Positions 36,204 to 45,518 of a stretch of 64,000 bases of DNA are shown here, one piece after another. The notes beneath the pieces were generated by a model that saw only the letters and a program-made list of their open reading frames with translations, did not search any database and was not told where the DNA came from. Positions within the stretch are counted from its first letter, which is position 1, and each line of letters starts with the position of its first letter. The translations under genes were made by a program, and so were the position numbers. Source of the DNA: Balneola sp. (GTDB lineage Bacteria; Bacteroidota; Rhodothermia; Balneolales; Balneolaceae). The DNA is taken from assembly GCA_017643645.1 (NCBI GenBank), contig JAEPNB010000006.1, forward strand, positions 62,001 through 126,000, written 5' to 3'.

Positions 36204-36273
36204 TCTTTATTTAAAAATAGATTCATGGTTTTCTGATTGTTTCGACTATATTTTTGTTCTGAAAATATTAGCC

Positions 36274-37677
36274 ATGATAGTCAGATCTCCTATGTTAAAA
36301 TCTAGTTTCTCTGTTTTTATCCTGCTTATTCTATTCTCTATGCCACTATTTGGGCAGAATTCTCTTCAGGGAATCTGGGAAGGTGGTATTACAGTTCCGG
36401 GCGGACAATTAAAGATCATCTTCAAAATTGACAAATCCGCCGCTGGCTATTCCGGAACGTTGGATATCCCACAACAAGGAGCTAAAGATTTAAATTTAGA
36501 TCCCATTTCACAAACAGGAGACTCTGTTTCTTTATCATTTAGTGTAGGGCAAATCACCGGACTATTTACCGGAAACTTTAATTCCGAAACCGAAATTTCA
36601 GGAAGTTATTCCCAAGGCGGTCCTACCACTCCTTTTTCTGTAGAGAGAACTTCATTAACAACTGCGCCACCAAAGCCCGAAAACGAAACAGATCTGATCA
36701 TTTCTAATGGTGAAATACAAATTGGTGGAACACTCACACTACCAACAGGCAATGTTAAAGCTCCGCTTTTGATAATGAGCTCAGGCAGCGGCGCGCAAAA
36801 TCGTGATTCAGAGGTTTTTGGTTTCAGGATATTCTCTGATATGGCACAACGTCTGGCAGAAGAAGGAATTCCAAGTTTCAGATATGACGACAGGGGTGTT
36901 GGTGAGTCTACCGGAAATTTCGGAAATGCCACTTTAGCGGATCTTGCTTTAGATGTCGAAACTATAATGTCATACTTTCAACACGATGCAAAAAATAAAT
37001 TCCAACACTTTACTTTACTGGGGCATAGTCAGGGAGGTGTTGTAGCCGGAAAAGTAGCTGCGGAAAATGATTCAGTAATTCAACTTATACTTATGGGATC
37101 TACCGCTCCTTCTTTAAGTGAAATACTTCGTTATCAGGTAGAGTTTGCATATGCGACCTCTACTGTTGAGAAAAGCCTTGTTGAAAAAGAGATCAATGCA
37201 AGAGAAGAGTTGATGAAGGCTATTGCATTCAAAAACGACATTGAAGCAGCCAAAGTTGGTTACAGTCAGGCATATTCTGAGTTATTAAATGCATTACCGG
37301 ACGCTCAAAAAAATTCCATTCCTGATATCGGCGCTATGGTCAACAATCAGACTGAACAATTGGCTCAAATTTACAGCTCACCTCAGGTAAAATCTTTGTT
37401 GTTTTATGTTCCGACGGATGACCTTGAAAAAATTAATATACCGACTTTAGTATTATTTGGAGGAAAAGATACTCAGGTCACCATTACTCAAAATCAGTCA
37501 AAAATAAGAAAGGCTCTGGAGATTTCGGGAACCGAGTTTGAAATTAAGGTCTTTGACGACGCTAATCATTTATTTCAAAAAGCAGATACAGGGCTGGCTA
37601 GTGAATATCCTCAACTCGACAAAAAATTTATTGATGGTTTCCTTGATCACATTATTAAATGGATGACTGCCAACTAA
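36274..37677 (+). CDS. Secreted alpha/beta hydrolase with N-terminal beta domain
   Basis: The 467-aa exported protein has a signal region (about 1-28; translation could also begin at the in-frame Met7) followed by a beta-sheet domain (about 30-130; GIWEGGITVPGGQLKIIFKI), then an alpha/beta hydrolase. The nucleophile Ser is in LLGHSQGG, the acid is probably the Asp of FGGKDTQV and the His is in DDANHLFQ. SGSGAQNRD and YDDRGVGESTG are typical of dipeptidyl-peptidase-like esterases of this group. The substrate (ester or peptide) is unknown. Confidence 0.85.
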   Translation: MIVRSPMLKSSFSVFILLILFSMPLFGQNSLQGIWEGGITVPGGQLKIIFKIDKSAAGYSGTLDIPQQGAKDLNLDPISQTGDSVSLSFSVGQITGLFTGNFNSETEISGSYSQGGPTTPFSVERTSLTTAPPKPENETDLIISNGEIQIGGTLTLPTGNVKAPLLIMSSGSGAQNRDSEVFGFRIFSDMAQRLAEEGIPSFRYDDRGVGESTGNFGNATLADLALDVETIMSYFQHDAKNKFQHFTLLGHSQGGVVAGKVAAENDSVIQLILMGSTAPSLSEILRYQVEFAYATSTVEKSLVEKEINAREELMKAIAFKNDIEAAKVGYSQAYSELLNALPDAQKNSIPDIGAMVNNQTEQLAQIYSSPQVKSLLFYVPTDDLEKINIPTLVLFGGKDTQVTITQNQSKIRKALEISGTEFEIKVFDDANHLFQKADTGLASEYPQLDKKFIDGFLDHIIKWMTAN

Positions 37678-37821
37678 TATTACGCGATTCTAATCAAAAC
37701 TGGCGTCTCGAAACTTCTTTTCACAATTTCATGCTTAGATTTCTTCCTATATTTAGTTAAAATTCATTGTTATAGAGAGAATTTTTCTTTCATTAGAAAT
37801 CATTATTAAGCACCAACATAT

Positions 37822-40791
37822 ATGAATATTCGCTACACCCTTGCTACGTTACTACTAATTTTTATTTCTGCCCCCGCTTTCGCACAACTTTCCATTAACG
37901 AGATCATGGCTTCAAACTCAACTGTTATAGCTGATAACGCCGGAGAATTTGATGACTGGATCGAAATTTATAATGCAGGAAATGTCTCTGTTAACCTTGC
38001 AGGATTGTACTTATCAGATGATCCCGATAATCTTACAAAATGGCAGATTCCAAGCACATCCAGTGCACAGACTACTATAAATGCGAACGGGTATTTGATC
38101 ATTTGGTTGGATAATGATTCTGAGCAGGGTGCTCATCACGTTGATTTTAAGTTAAGCGCAGGTGGAGAGCACATCGCACTTGTTGATACTGATGGAACCA
38201 CAGTTTTAGATTCTATCTCTTTTGGAGAGCAAACCACTGATATTTCTTTGGGTCGTAAAACTGATGGTATTGGCTCTTTTGCTTTCTTAAACCCGACTCC
38301 AAATGCTATGAATGATGGTAGCGTTGTTGCTGAAGTTTCTGATGCTCCTTCTTTCTCTCTGGAAACCGGATTCTATTCAGGAACTGTAACGGTTGGGCTT
38401 TCAGCTTCGGGAAGTGCTGAGATCAGATTTGAGACCGGAGGTTCAGTCCCTACTCCGAATTCACCTCTATACTCCTCACCAATTTCACTGGATACTTCTA
38501 CTGTAATTCGTGCTATCGCGATCGAATCCGGAAAACAAGCGAGTGAAACCATTACAAATACGTATTTATTTGAAAATCAACATACTATCCCGGTTGTTTC
38601 TTTTGTGATGGAACCAGATTCGCTGTTCGATTATGATAAAGGTATGTATGTGATTGGTGATTCTTCTGAAACGAATGGTCAGTATCCTTTCTTTGGAGCT
38701 AATTTTTGGGAAGATTTTCAATATCCTCTGCATATCGAATACATGAACGAGTTTGGAAATCCTGAATTCGAATTTATGGCAGAAGCAGAAATTGGTGGAA
38801 ATTTCAGTCGCGGATTTCCAAAGAAATCTTTCATCATTAATAACAACGACCGATTTGGTCTAGACCGATTGAATTATCCCCTTTTCCCGGAAAATGATTA
38901 TCAGGAATATGATGGTTTTTCTTTAAGAGCCGGTGCGGAAGAACGTTCCCGATTATTAAATGAACTTATGAGAACCATAAATATTCAATGGGATCATAAA
39001 AATGCAATGCAGTCATATAAACCTGCCGCTCTTTATATAAACGGTCAGTATTGGGGTATTTACAATATCTACGAAAGAAAGAATGATGATTTTGTGGAAT
39101 CCCGATATGGTTTCAATGACATCGATATGATCAAAGATTATGATGAAGTAACCGACGGTGATGCCATAGCTTACAATCAACTTCTAGATAATTTTAATGA
39201 CGAAACTCTCACCGGTGACGCTTTCTTCAATTATGCTAAATCTGTGATAGACTTTGACAGTTTTACTGATCACTGGATCTATCAACTTTATACTTCTCAC
39301 GGTGATCCAAACAATGTTCGATACTGGAGACCCCGCCAGCAGGATGGAAAATGGCATTACATTTCCTACGATTTTGACTGGTGGAAGAATTTAGGTGACG
39401 AGCCAAATGAATTCTATAGTTCGCTAAGAGATTTTATTACAGGAAGTACAGGCGGTTATAAAATATTGGGTAGAATGTTAGAAAATGATCGATACAAAGA
39501 GATCTTCCTAACAAGATTAGCTGATCTTTTAAATACTTCTTTTCAGCCCGATTACATGATGAGTTTGATCGACTCTATTGATACTGCAATTAATCCGGAA
39601 ATGTCCCGGGATATTGCTCGCTGGACAGATGGCTGGTATGATATTGGGGGTCCAACAAATTATGATATGGAATATATCAAAACCGTCACCGAGTGGTATG
39701 TAGAAGATATTCCTGATTTCATTTACTCAGAAATAGCAGACACGCTTGGAAATGATACAACCAGTGTTACTTTGCTTTCATCCACAAACGGAACAGTACA
39801 AATTAATTCGATCAATCCTGATATTTCATCCTCAAACTGGAGTGGAATTTATTTTCAGGGTACTGATGCAACATTTCAGGCAAAACCACAGCTCGGTTAC
39901 CAGATTTCTGCCTGGGTTGTTAACGGTCAATCTCAACCAGCCTCTCAGACTTTAACTATTCCATTATCTGACACTCCAATTTCTGTTGAAGCTCAATTCT
40001 CAGAAATCACTGAAATTTTGGTAATAAACGAGATCAATTATAATTCTTCTGATGATTTCGGAACCGGAGATTGGGTAGAGATCTTTAACACTATGGATTC
40101 TGATGTGGATATTTCTGGTTGGGTATTCAAAGACGATGTAGATTCCAATGCATATGTAGTTCCTGACAATACAATCCTGAAAGCACAGGGTTACATTGTA
40201 ATTGCAGATGACACTACCAAGCTCAAGTCCGTAAATTCTGATGCCAGAAATTACATCGGTGATTTTTCATTCAACCTTTCAGGTTCAGGAGAGGAATTGA
40301 GACTTTTCAATGACCAAGGTGGTTTAGTGGATGTCGTAACTTATTCAGACGATGCTCCGTGGCCAATCGAAGCTGACGGTGATGGCTCAACATTAGAACT
40401 TACAGATGCAAGTTCTGATAACACATTAGCAGCAAGCTGGATGGCTTCTTCAAGATTGGGTGGAACTCCGGGCTGGGCAAACGGAACTGTTCCGGTTTCT
40501 ATTGAAAATGAAGGGAAAGACAGTCCGGATAGTTTTGTCCTCAACCAAAATTACCCAAATCCTTTTAACCCATCTACCAATATTTCCTTTTTGCTTCCAC
40601 AAAGTTCTAAAGTTCAGCTTACCGTATACAACATGCTCGGTCAAAAAGTTGAAACCCTAGTTGATGGAAATCTAACATCCGGAAGTCACACCGTAAGATT
40701 TGATGCAAGCAATCTTTCCAGTGGTATTTATATCTACCAATTAAGAACTCCTACTACTTCTTTAACTCAGAGAATGGTTTTGGTTAAATAA
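37822..40791 (+). CDS. Secreted CotH-kinase protein with lamin-tail domains and C-terminal sorting domain
   Basis: Modular 989-aa surface protein. Order: signal peptide (1-21), lamin-tail domain (about 22-140; SINEIMASNS, DDWIEIYNAG), a chitobiase-like C-terminal-type beta domain (about 172-247), a CotH kinase-like domain (about 250-620; GIYNIYERKNDDFVESRYG and YDFDWWKNLGD), a small repeat (about 660-730), a second lamin-tail domain (about 731-890; VINEINYNSSDD) and a sorting domain (about 905-989; NQNYPNPFNPSTNISF). CotH proteins in spore formers phosphorylate coat proteins. Here the enzyme would act on the cell surface. The sorting domain implies export by type IX secretion or a similar route. 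Confidence 0.88.
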   Translation: MNIRYTLATLLLIFISAPAFAQLSINEIMASNSTVIADNAGEFDDWIEIYNAGNVSVNLAGLYLSDDPDNLTKWQIPSTSSAQTTINANGYLIIWLDNDSEQGAHHVDFKLSAGGEHIALVDTDGTTVLDSISFGEQTTDISLGRKTDGIGSFAFLNPTPNAMNDGSVVAEVSDAPSFSLETGFYSGTVTVGLSASGSAEIRFETGGSVPTPNSPLYSSPISLDTSTVIRAIAIESGKQASETITNTYLFENQHTIPVVSFVMEPDSLFDYDKGMYVIGDSSETNGQYPFFGANFWEDFQYPLHIEYMNEFGNPEFEFMAEAEIGGNFSRGFPKKSFIINNNDRFGLDRLNYPLFPENDYQEYDGFSLRAGAEERSRLLNELMRTINIQWDHKNAMQSYKPAALYINGQYWGIYNIYERKNDDFVESRYGFNDIDMIKDYDEVTDGDAIAYNQLLDNFNDETLTGDAFFNYAKSVIDFDSFTDHWIYQLYTSHGDPNNVRYWRPRQQDGKWHYISYDFDWWKNLGDEPNEFYSSLRDFITGSTGGYKILGRMLENDRYKEIFLTRLADLLNTSFQPDYMMSLIDSIDTAINPEMSRDIARWTDGWYDIGGPTNYDMEYIKTVTEWYVEDIPDFIYSEIADTLGNDTTSVTLLSSTNGTVQINSINPDISSSNWSGIYFQGTDATFQAKPQLGYQISAWVVNGQSQPASQTLTIPLSDTPISVEAQFSEITEILVINEINYNSSDDFGTGDWVEIFNTMDSDVDISGWVFKDDVDSNAYVVPDNTILKAQGYIVIADDTTKLKSVNSDARNYIGDFSFNLSGSGEELRLFNDQGGLVDVVTYSDDAPWPIEADGDGSTLELTDASSDNTLAASWMASSRLGGTPGWANGTVPVSIENEGKDSPDSFVLNQNYPNPFNPSTNISFLLPQSSKVQLTVYNMLGQKVETLVDGNLTSGSHTVRFDASNLSSGIYIYQLRTPTTSLTQRMVLVK

Positions 40792-40795
40792 CAAA

Positions 40796-40814
40796 ATCTC
40801 CCCTCTGGGGAGAT
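40796..40814. repeat. Short perfect hairpin after the CotH gene
   Basis: ATCTCCCC (40796-40803) and GGGGAGAT (40807-40814) form an 8-bp stem with a TCT loop immediately after the stop codon. No T-tract follows, so it may protect or end the mRNA by another route. Confidence 0.45.
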
Positions 40815-40972
40815 GAACGTTCAAACAGTTTCTATGAACTTTCTGTTGTTCAACTTGAACACCATTTTAGTTTTGAGCTTTAGAAAAATTCTTAATTTTT
40901 CATTCTATAATTCTTAATCCCACGCCTGGCTTGGACTGCCAAAGCGACAGTTTGTCTTAAACCCATCTAAGT

Positions 40973-40988
40973 TGGCATTGTGCTTGCT
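40973..40988 (+). promoter_or_regulatory. Candidate sigma-54 promoter upstream of hsp20
   Basis: TGGCAT-N5-TTGCT (40973-40988) matches the -24/-12 consensus TGGCAC-N5-TTGCW at all but one base, with exactly 10 bases between the invariant GG (40974-40975) and GC (40986-40987). Transcription would begin near 41000, about 25 bases before the hsp20 ATG, leaving room for AGGTG at 41015-41019. Confidence 0.5.
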
Positions 40989-41025
40989 CTATTCATCTTG
41001 AAATTAATTTAATGAGGTGAGCATC

Positions 41026-41460
41026 ATGGGAGATTTTACAGAATTCGGTATTGAAGTGGAAAAACATCTGTCCAAACTCGGAAAAGATATTCAACAGTTT
41101 GTAGAAAAGGTAGTTCCACTAACCAATGAAGACAAAGACTTTGCTCCTGATTGTGACATTGTTGAAAGCAATGATGAATTCAAAATTCTTATTGATCTTC
41201 CGGGGCTTTCTAAAAAGGAAATCGGAATTTCTCTGAAAGACAACGTACTCACTATAAAAGGTGAACGCGAAGTTACATTATCAGAAGGAGAAGAATTTAA
41301 GAGACAGGAAAGAACTCGTGGTGCTTTTGCTCGATCTTTTGCTTTGCCTGAAAACGTAAACAAAGCAGAAGTAAATGCCAGTTTCAGAAACGGAGTATTG
41401 ACAGTGAGTATGCCGAAATCAGAAAATTTGAAGGATACTCAATCAATCCCGGTAAAGTGA
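41026..41460 (+). CDS. Small heat-shock protein, Hsp20/alpha-crystallin family
   Basis: The 144-aa holdase chaperone keeps unfolding proteins soluble for DnaK. The alpha-crystallin domain runs from about residue 42 to the end (VESNDEFKILIDLPGLSKKE, DNVLTIKGERE, RSFALPENVNKAEVNASFRNG), with the conserved A-x-x-x-NGVL signature as FRNGVLTVSMP. I start at ATG 41026, which is preceded by GAGGTG. An upstream GTG (41017) lies inside that ribosome-binding site. A sigma-54-type promoter precedes it and dnaK follows after 156 bp, making a local heat-shock pair. Confidence 0.93.
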   Translation: MGDFTEFGIEVEKHLSKLGKDIQQFVEKVVPLTNEDKDFAPDCDIVESNDEFKILIDLPGLSKKEIGISLKDNVLTIKGEREVTLSEGEEFKRQERTRGAFARSFALPENVNKAEVNASFRNGVLTVSMPKSENLKDTQSIPVK

Positions 41461-41517
41461 CATTGTAAATGTCACTAAATCACAAATACACAAAATTCAA
41501 ATGACAACTTTGTGTAT
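41456..41517. repeat. Two hairpins in the hsp20-dnaK spacer
   Basis: AGTGACATT (41456-41464) and AATGTCACT (41468-41476) form a perfect 9-bp stem over the hsp20 stop codon. ATACACAAA (41486-41494) and TTTGTGTAT (41509-41517) form a second. Neither has a T-run. No CIRCE element (TTAGCACTC-N9-GAGTGCTAA) is present in the spacer. Confidence 0.5.
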
Positions 41518-41616
41518 CCGTGGTTTTAAAAGAATATTAAACAAGTAAACAATAAACATTCGTGGTTTCGTGCTAAAGTAGCTGAGATCACACAATTAAA
41601 ATCAGATTTTAGACCA

Positions 41617-43548
41617 ATGGGAAAAATCATAGGAATTGACTTAGGAACTACCAACTCATGCGTTTCTGTAATGGAAGGAAACGAGCCGGTTGTAATTCAA
41701 AATGCTGAAGGTGGACGTACAACTCCATCTGTTGTGGCATTTTCAAAAGATGGCGAACGTTTGGTAGGTGCTCCTGCAAAGCGTCAGGCTATCACTAATC
41801 CGGATAAAACAGTTGCTTCTGTTAAGCGATTCATGGGTCGTATGTTCGACGAAGTGAAAAGTGAAGCCAAGCAAGTTGCATATAAAGTCGTAAAAGGAGA
41901 TGACGGTACGGCCCGCGTTGAGATAGACGACCGTAAATATGCTCCGCAAGAAATTTCTGCAATGGTACTGCAAAAAATGAAGCAGACTGCAGAAGAGTAC
42001 ATTGGCGAAAAAGTAACGGAAGCTGTTATTACAGTTCCTGCTTATTTCAATGATGCGCAACGTAAAGCAACTCAGGAAGCCGGAAAAATTGCCGGACTTG
42101 AAGTTAAAAGAATTATAAATGAGCCAACAGCAGCTGCACTTGCTTACGGTCTTGATAAAAAAGAAACCGACCAAACTATCGTAGTGTATGACCTTGGTGG
42201 TGGTACATTTGATGTTTCTATTCTTGATCTTGGTGACGGTGTATTTGAAGTGAAATCAACCAATGGAGATACACATCTTGGTGGTGACGATTTCGATGCC
42301 CGTATCATTGATTTCTTAGCAGATGAATTCAAGAAAGATGAAGGAATTGACCTTCGAAAAGATCCAATGGCGATGCAACGTCTTAAAGATGCTGCAGAGA
42401 AAGCTAAGATCGAACTTTCAAGCTCAGCTAAAACAAATGTGAACTTACCATTTGTTACTGCTACCAATGACGGACCAAAGCACTTAAATGTTGACCTTAG
42501 CCGCGCTAAATTCGAACAACTAGTTGACGATCTTGTAAAAAGATCCATCACTCCATGCGAGAAAGCACTTAAAGATGCAGGAATGAGCAAGAGCGATATC
42601 GACCAGGTAATTCTGGTTGGTGGTTCAACTCGTATTCCAAGAATCCAAGAAGCTGTTAAAGAATTTTTTGGCAAAGATCCTAGCAAAGGTGTAAATCCTG
42701 ATGAAGTTGTTGCCGTTGGAGCTGCCATTCAGGGTGGTGTTCTTTCAGGAGATGTTGAAGATGTAGTTCTTCTGGATGTAACTCCTCTTACTTTAGGTAT
42801 TGAGACTCTTGGTGGTGTAATGACTCCACTTATTGAAGCAAACAGTACAATTCCAACAAGTAAGTCACAGGTATTCTCTACTGCTGCTGACAACCAAAGC
42901 AGTGTGGAAATCCATGTATTGCAAGGTGAACGTGCTCAGGCTGCAAACAACAGAACGCTTGGTCGTTTTCACTTAGACGGAATTCCTCCTGCTCCTCGTG
43001 GAATGCCACAAATCGAAGTTACTTTCGATCTTGATGCAAACGGTGTGATCAACATCAAAGCAAAAGACAAAGGAACAGGAAAAGAGCAAACGATCCGTAT
43101 CGAATCATCTTCAGGATTATCTGATGAGGAAATCGAAAAAATGAAGAATGCCGCGAAAGAGCATGAAGAGGAAGACAAGCAAATTCGTGAGAAAGTTGAG
43201 AAAATGAATCAGGCCGATGGTCTGATCTTCTCAACAAAGAAGCAGCTTGATGAGTACGGAGATAAGATCTCTGATGAAAACAAGAAAGCTATCGAAGATG
43301 CTATTGCCAAATTGGAAGAAGCTCATAAAGCAGAAGACCTTGATGCAATTGACACTGCCATGGAAGCTGTGAATGCTGCCTGGACTGGTGCTTCTGAGGA
43401 AATCTACGCTGCATCTCAAGCAGAAGCTGAAGCTGCCGGTGCTGAAGGCGCTGGTGAACAAGCATCTGCCGAAGGCGAATCTTCTGAAAGCGATGAAGCT
43501 GTTGACGCGGACTACGAAGTTGTAGACGAAGAAGACGAAAAGAAGTAA
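41617..43548 (+). CDS. dnaK: Molecular chaperone DnaK (Hsp70)
   Basis: The 643-aa ATP-dependent chaperone is complete. The nucleotide-binding domain starts [20 protein letters not shown] and carries [19 protein letters not shown] and the [20 protein letters not shown] signature. The substrate-binding domain (about 390-505; [20 protein letters not shown]) and helical lid follow. The acidic end [14 protein letters not shown] is the usual DnaK tail. grpE and dnaJ are not adjacent, unlike in many bacteria. A strong terminator follows. The ATG at 41617 gives the normal N-terminus. Confidence 0.98.
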   Translation: MGKIIGIDLGTTNSCVSVMEGNEPVVIQNAEGGRTTPSVVAFSKDGERLVGAPAKRQAITNPDKTVASVKRFMGRMFDEVKSEAKQVAYKVVKGDDGTARVEIDDRKYAPQEISAMVLQKMKQTAEEYIGEKVTEAVITVPAYFNDAQRKATQEAGKIAGLEVKRIINEPTAAALAYGLDKKETDQTIVVYDLGGGTFDVSILDLGDGVFEVKSTNGDTHLGGDDFDARIIDFLADEFKKDEGIDLRKDPMAMQRLKDAAEKAKIELSSSAKTNVNLPFVTATNDGPKHLNVDLSRAKFEQLVDDLVKRSITPCEKALKDAGMSKSDIDQVILVGGSTRIPRIQEAVKEFFGKDPSKGVNPDEVVAVGAAIQGGVLSGDVEDVVLLDVTPLTLGIETLGGVMTPLIEANSTIPTSKSQVFSTAADNQSSVEIHVLQGERAQAANNRTLGRFHLDGIPPAPRGMPQIEVTFDLDANGVINIKAKDKGTGKEQTIRIESSSGLSDEEIEKMKNAAKEHEEEDKQIREKVEKMNQADGLIFSTKKQLDEYGDKISDENKKAIEDAIAKLEEAHKAEDLDAIDTAMEAVNAAWTGASEEIYAASQAEAEAAGAEGAGEQASAEGESSESDEAVDADYEVVDEEDEKK

Positions 43549-43617
43549 TAGTATTTAGACATTAGATATAAGATGTTAGACATCTTTATCTAATTCATTG
43601 CCAGATACTTAGAAATT

Positions 43618-43648
43618 AGCTCCGATGCGAAAGTGTCGGAGCTTTTTT
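43618..43648 (+). terminator. Rho-independent terminator of dnaK
   Basis: AGCTCCGA (43618-43625) pairs perfectly with TCGGAGCT (43636-43643) and continues into six T residues. Confidence 0.9.
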
Positions 43649-43746
43649 ATGTCTTTCAGTTTTCCAAGAATAGAATTTGAAACAAACAGTCTGAAAAGCC
43701 CCTTAGAGGTAAGTGAATAACGAATTATAACTTAATCCAAGAGACA

Positions 43747-43986
43747 ATGAGTAAGCCACAAGACAGAACAATTTATAAGAATGAAGACGGAAAATGGGTA
43801 AATGAAAAACATGAAGCAGGTAAAGCCAGCACCTTACATGACACACAGGAAGAGGCGTATAAAACCGCTAAAGAAATGTTGCACCATCAGGGCGGCGGAG
43901 AGATAAGCATTAAAGGTCTGGACGGACAAATAAGAGAGAAAAACACTATCGCACCCGGAAATGATCCTGTAAATGTACCCGGCTGA
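43747..43986 (+). CDS. DUF2188-type small protein
   Basis: The 79-aa hydrophilic protein has the DUF2188 pattern: a short strand around KNEDGKWVNEKHEAGKAS, a helix (DTQEEAYKTAKEML), then a strand and hairpin ending GGGEISIKGLDGQIREKNTI. Members appear in many bacteria and phages, some annotated as stress-related; function is unknown. Its ATG is preceded by AAGAGA and it has its own terminator, so it is a single-gene unit behind dnaK. Confidence 0.8.
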   Translation: MSKPQDRTIYKNEDGKWVNEKHEAGKASTLHDTQEEAYKTAKEMLHHQGGGEISIKGLDGQIREKNTIAPGNDPVNVPG

Positions 43987-44006
43987 TTTAAAGTCGATCA
44001 CATTTT

Positions 44007-44039
44007 AAAGCTCTGATGCGGAAGTATCGGAGCTTTTTT
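44007..44039 (+). terminator. Rho-independent terminator of the DUF2188 gene
   Basis: AAAGCTCTGAT (44007-44017) pairs with ATCGGAGCTTT (44026-44036, one T-G wobble), followed by T residues. The sequence closely resembles the dnaK terminator 390 bp upstream. Confidence 0.85.
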
Positions 44040-44054
44040 ATTTTCCACCATATA

Positions 44055-44096
44055 CACCACAGTAGGGACGCAAAATCTTGCGTCCCTACTGTGGTG
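44055..44096. repeat. 19-bp perfect inverted repeat (REP-like hairpin)
   Basis: CACCACAGTAGGGACGCAA (44055-44073) and its exact reverse complement (44078-44096) flank a 4-nt loop AATC. GTAGGGACGCAA-type palindromes are known as dispersed spacer repeats in several phyla. A second palindrome, GACCCTGAAGGGTC, lies at 44126-44139 in the same spacer. Confidence 0.75.
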
Positions 44097-44264
44097 CTAC
44101 ATCTATTTATACTTATGGTATCGCCGACCCTGAAGGGTCTTCTTGTTTAAGGATTATATACAAGGAGGTCGTTTACATCCGACGATTAAGGTATCGGTAA
44201 ACACACTTTAACTCGGATTATTTTTATACCTGAATTCATAATCTAAATCGATTATCTTCTGCGC

Positions 44265-45506
44265 ATGTCAGAAAAACTGTTCGATTCTTATACCGATCCA
44301 ATCCCGAATCTCAGATACGATATTCAAAGAATTCCTATTCAGGATAACGGAAGTTCATTTATCTACTTTTATGATCAATTAGGCTATTCAACTCCTGATT
44401 TTGCTTTGCCTACAGATGCCGAACCCATTCTTTCTTTGATGGATGGAACCCGTTCCGTAAACGATATTATTAAATTCAGTTCTGATGAAGTTACTAAAGA
44501 ACAAATTCTGGGTTATGCCCGGTTTCTGGATGAAAACGGATTATTAGATTCCGAATATTTTGCTGATCATGCAGAACTGATAGAAAGTGAATATGAAAGA
44601 TCAAAATCTCATCGCTCTGTTACTACCGGAACCTCTTACCCTGCCGATCCGGACGAGCTCACTGAATTTCTAAATGAAGCTTTTGAAAATCATGACCATT
44701 TAGACTCGGTCGACACCGCTAAAGCTCTTTATACTCCGCATATTGATCCACGTTTTGGGATGGCTTCCTACGTTAAAGCCTTCTCTGCAATCAGGAATTT
44801 AAAGCCTAAGCGGATATTTATTCTGGCTACTTCTCATTATTCAGGATTGTACAATAATGAATACTCCAACAAGCCTTTCATTATTTCAAACAAAGACTTT
44901 GACTTACCAAATGGTCTGGTAAAAGCAGACAAAAAAACGATCTCCCTCATAAAGGAACAAACCTCACATGACGAGATCTTCGGAACTTCATTTTCTGATC
45001 GGGCTCACAGAATCGAACACAGCATTGAGTTACCTCTGTTATTTCTGAATCACATTTGGGAACATGATTTTGAGATTATTCCTATTCTCGTTGGTAATTT
45101 CGACGAGCTTTATTATGCAAAAGACGGCTACCTTGCTCATCAAATCGAAGCTTTTACTTATTTACTGAATCAGCAATTCAATAATGAAGATACTTTTTTT
45201 CTTATAAGCGGAGATTTGGCTCATTTTGGGAAGAAATTCGGTGATCAAAAACCTGCTTTTGAACTACATAATGAAGTAAAGGCCTTTGATGAAGCATTCT
45301 TGGAAGTCGGAGCAAATAACGACCCTGAAACTATGCTCAAGATCATGAGTTCGGAGTATGATCCTTATCGAATATGCGGCTTTCCTCCTCTGTATGCTTT
45401 TTTGAACGCGTTTCCGAATTTAGATGGAAAAGTACTTTCCAGAGATCTTTGGGATGAAACTGAAAGAGAAAGTGCCGTCAGTTTTGGAAGTATTTTGTTC
45501 AATTAA
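44265..45506 (+). CDS. MEMO-family protein with N-terminal PqqD-like domain
   Basis: The 413-aa protein has an N-terminal part (about 40-110; LSLMDGTRSVNDIIKF ... ILGYARFLDENGLLD) that looks like a PqqD-type winged helix. The rest is a MEMO domain, a fold related to extradiol dioxygenases and called protein B of the AmmeMemoRadiSam set. Likely metal or active-site residues are in YTPHIDPRFG, ATSHYSG, RIEHSIELPLLFL, SGDLAHFGK and the Cys of RICGFPPLYAFL. The usual partners (AMMECR1 domain and radical SAM protein) are not in the window. Function is unsettled, and a redox or metal role is an inference. Confidence 0.82.
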   Translation: MSEKLFDSYTDPIPNLRYDIQRIPIQDNGSSFIYFYDQLGYSTPDFALPTDAEPILSLMDGTRSVNDIIKFSSDEVTKEQILGYARFLDENGLLDSEYFADHAELIESEYERSKSHRSVTTGTSYPADPDELTEFLNEAFENHDHLDSVDTAKALYTPHIDPRFGMASYVKAFSAIRNLKPKRIFILATSHYSGLYNNEYSNKPFIISNKDFDLPNGLVKADKKTISLIKEQTSHDEIFGTSFSDRAHRIEHSIELPLLFLNHIWEHDFEIIPILVGNFDELYYAKDGYLAHQIEAFTYLLNQQFNNEDTFFLISGDLAHFGKKFGDQKPAFELHNEVKAFDEAFLEVGANNDPETMLKIMSSEYDPYRICGFPPLYAFLNAFPNLDGKVLSRDLWDETERESAVSFGSILFN

Positions 45507-45518
45507 AATATATGACAG

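Noticed and set aside
40796-40814. The hairpin after the CotH gene as a rho-independent terminator
   Set aside because: The stem is perfect but no T-tract follows, so I list it only as a hairpin.
41477-41616. A CIRCE or HrcA operator before dnaK
   Set aside because: No TTAGCACTC/GAGTGCTAA pair is found; only an ATACACAAA hairpin is present.
42144-42728. A 194-codon minus-strand frame inside dnaK
   Set aside because: Antisense frames opposite dnaK are a familiar codon-bias artefact.
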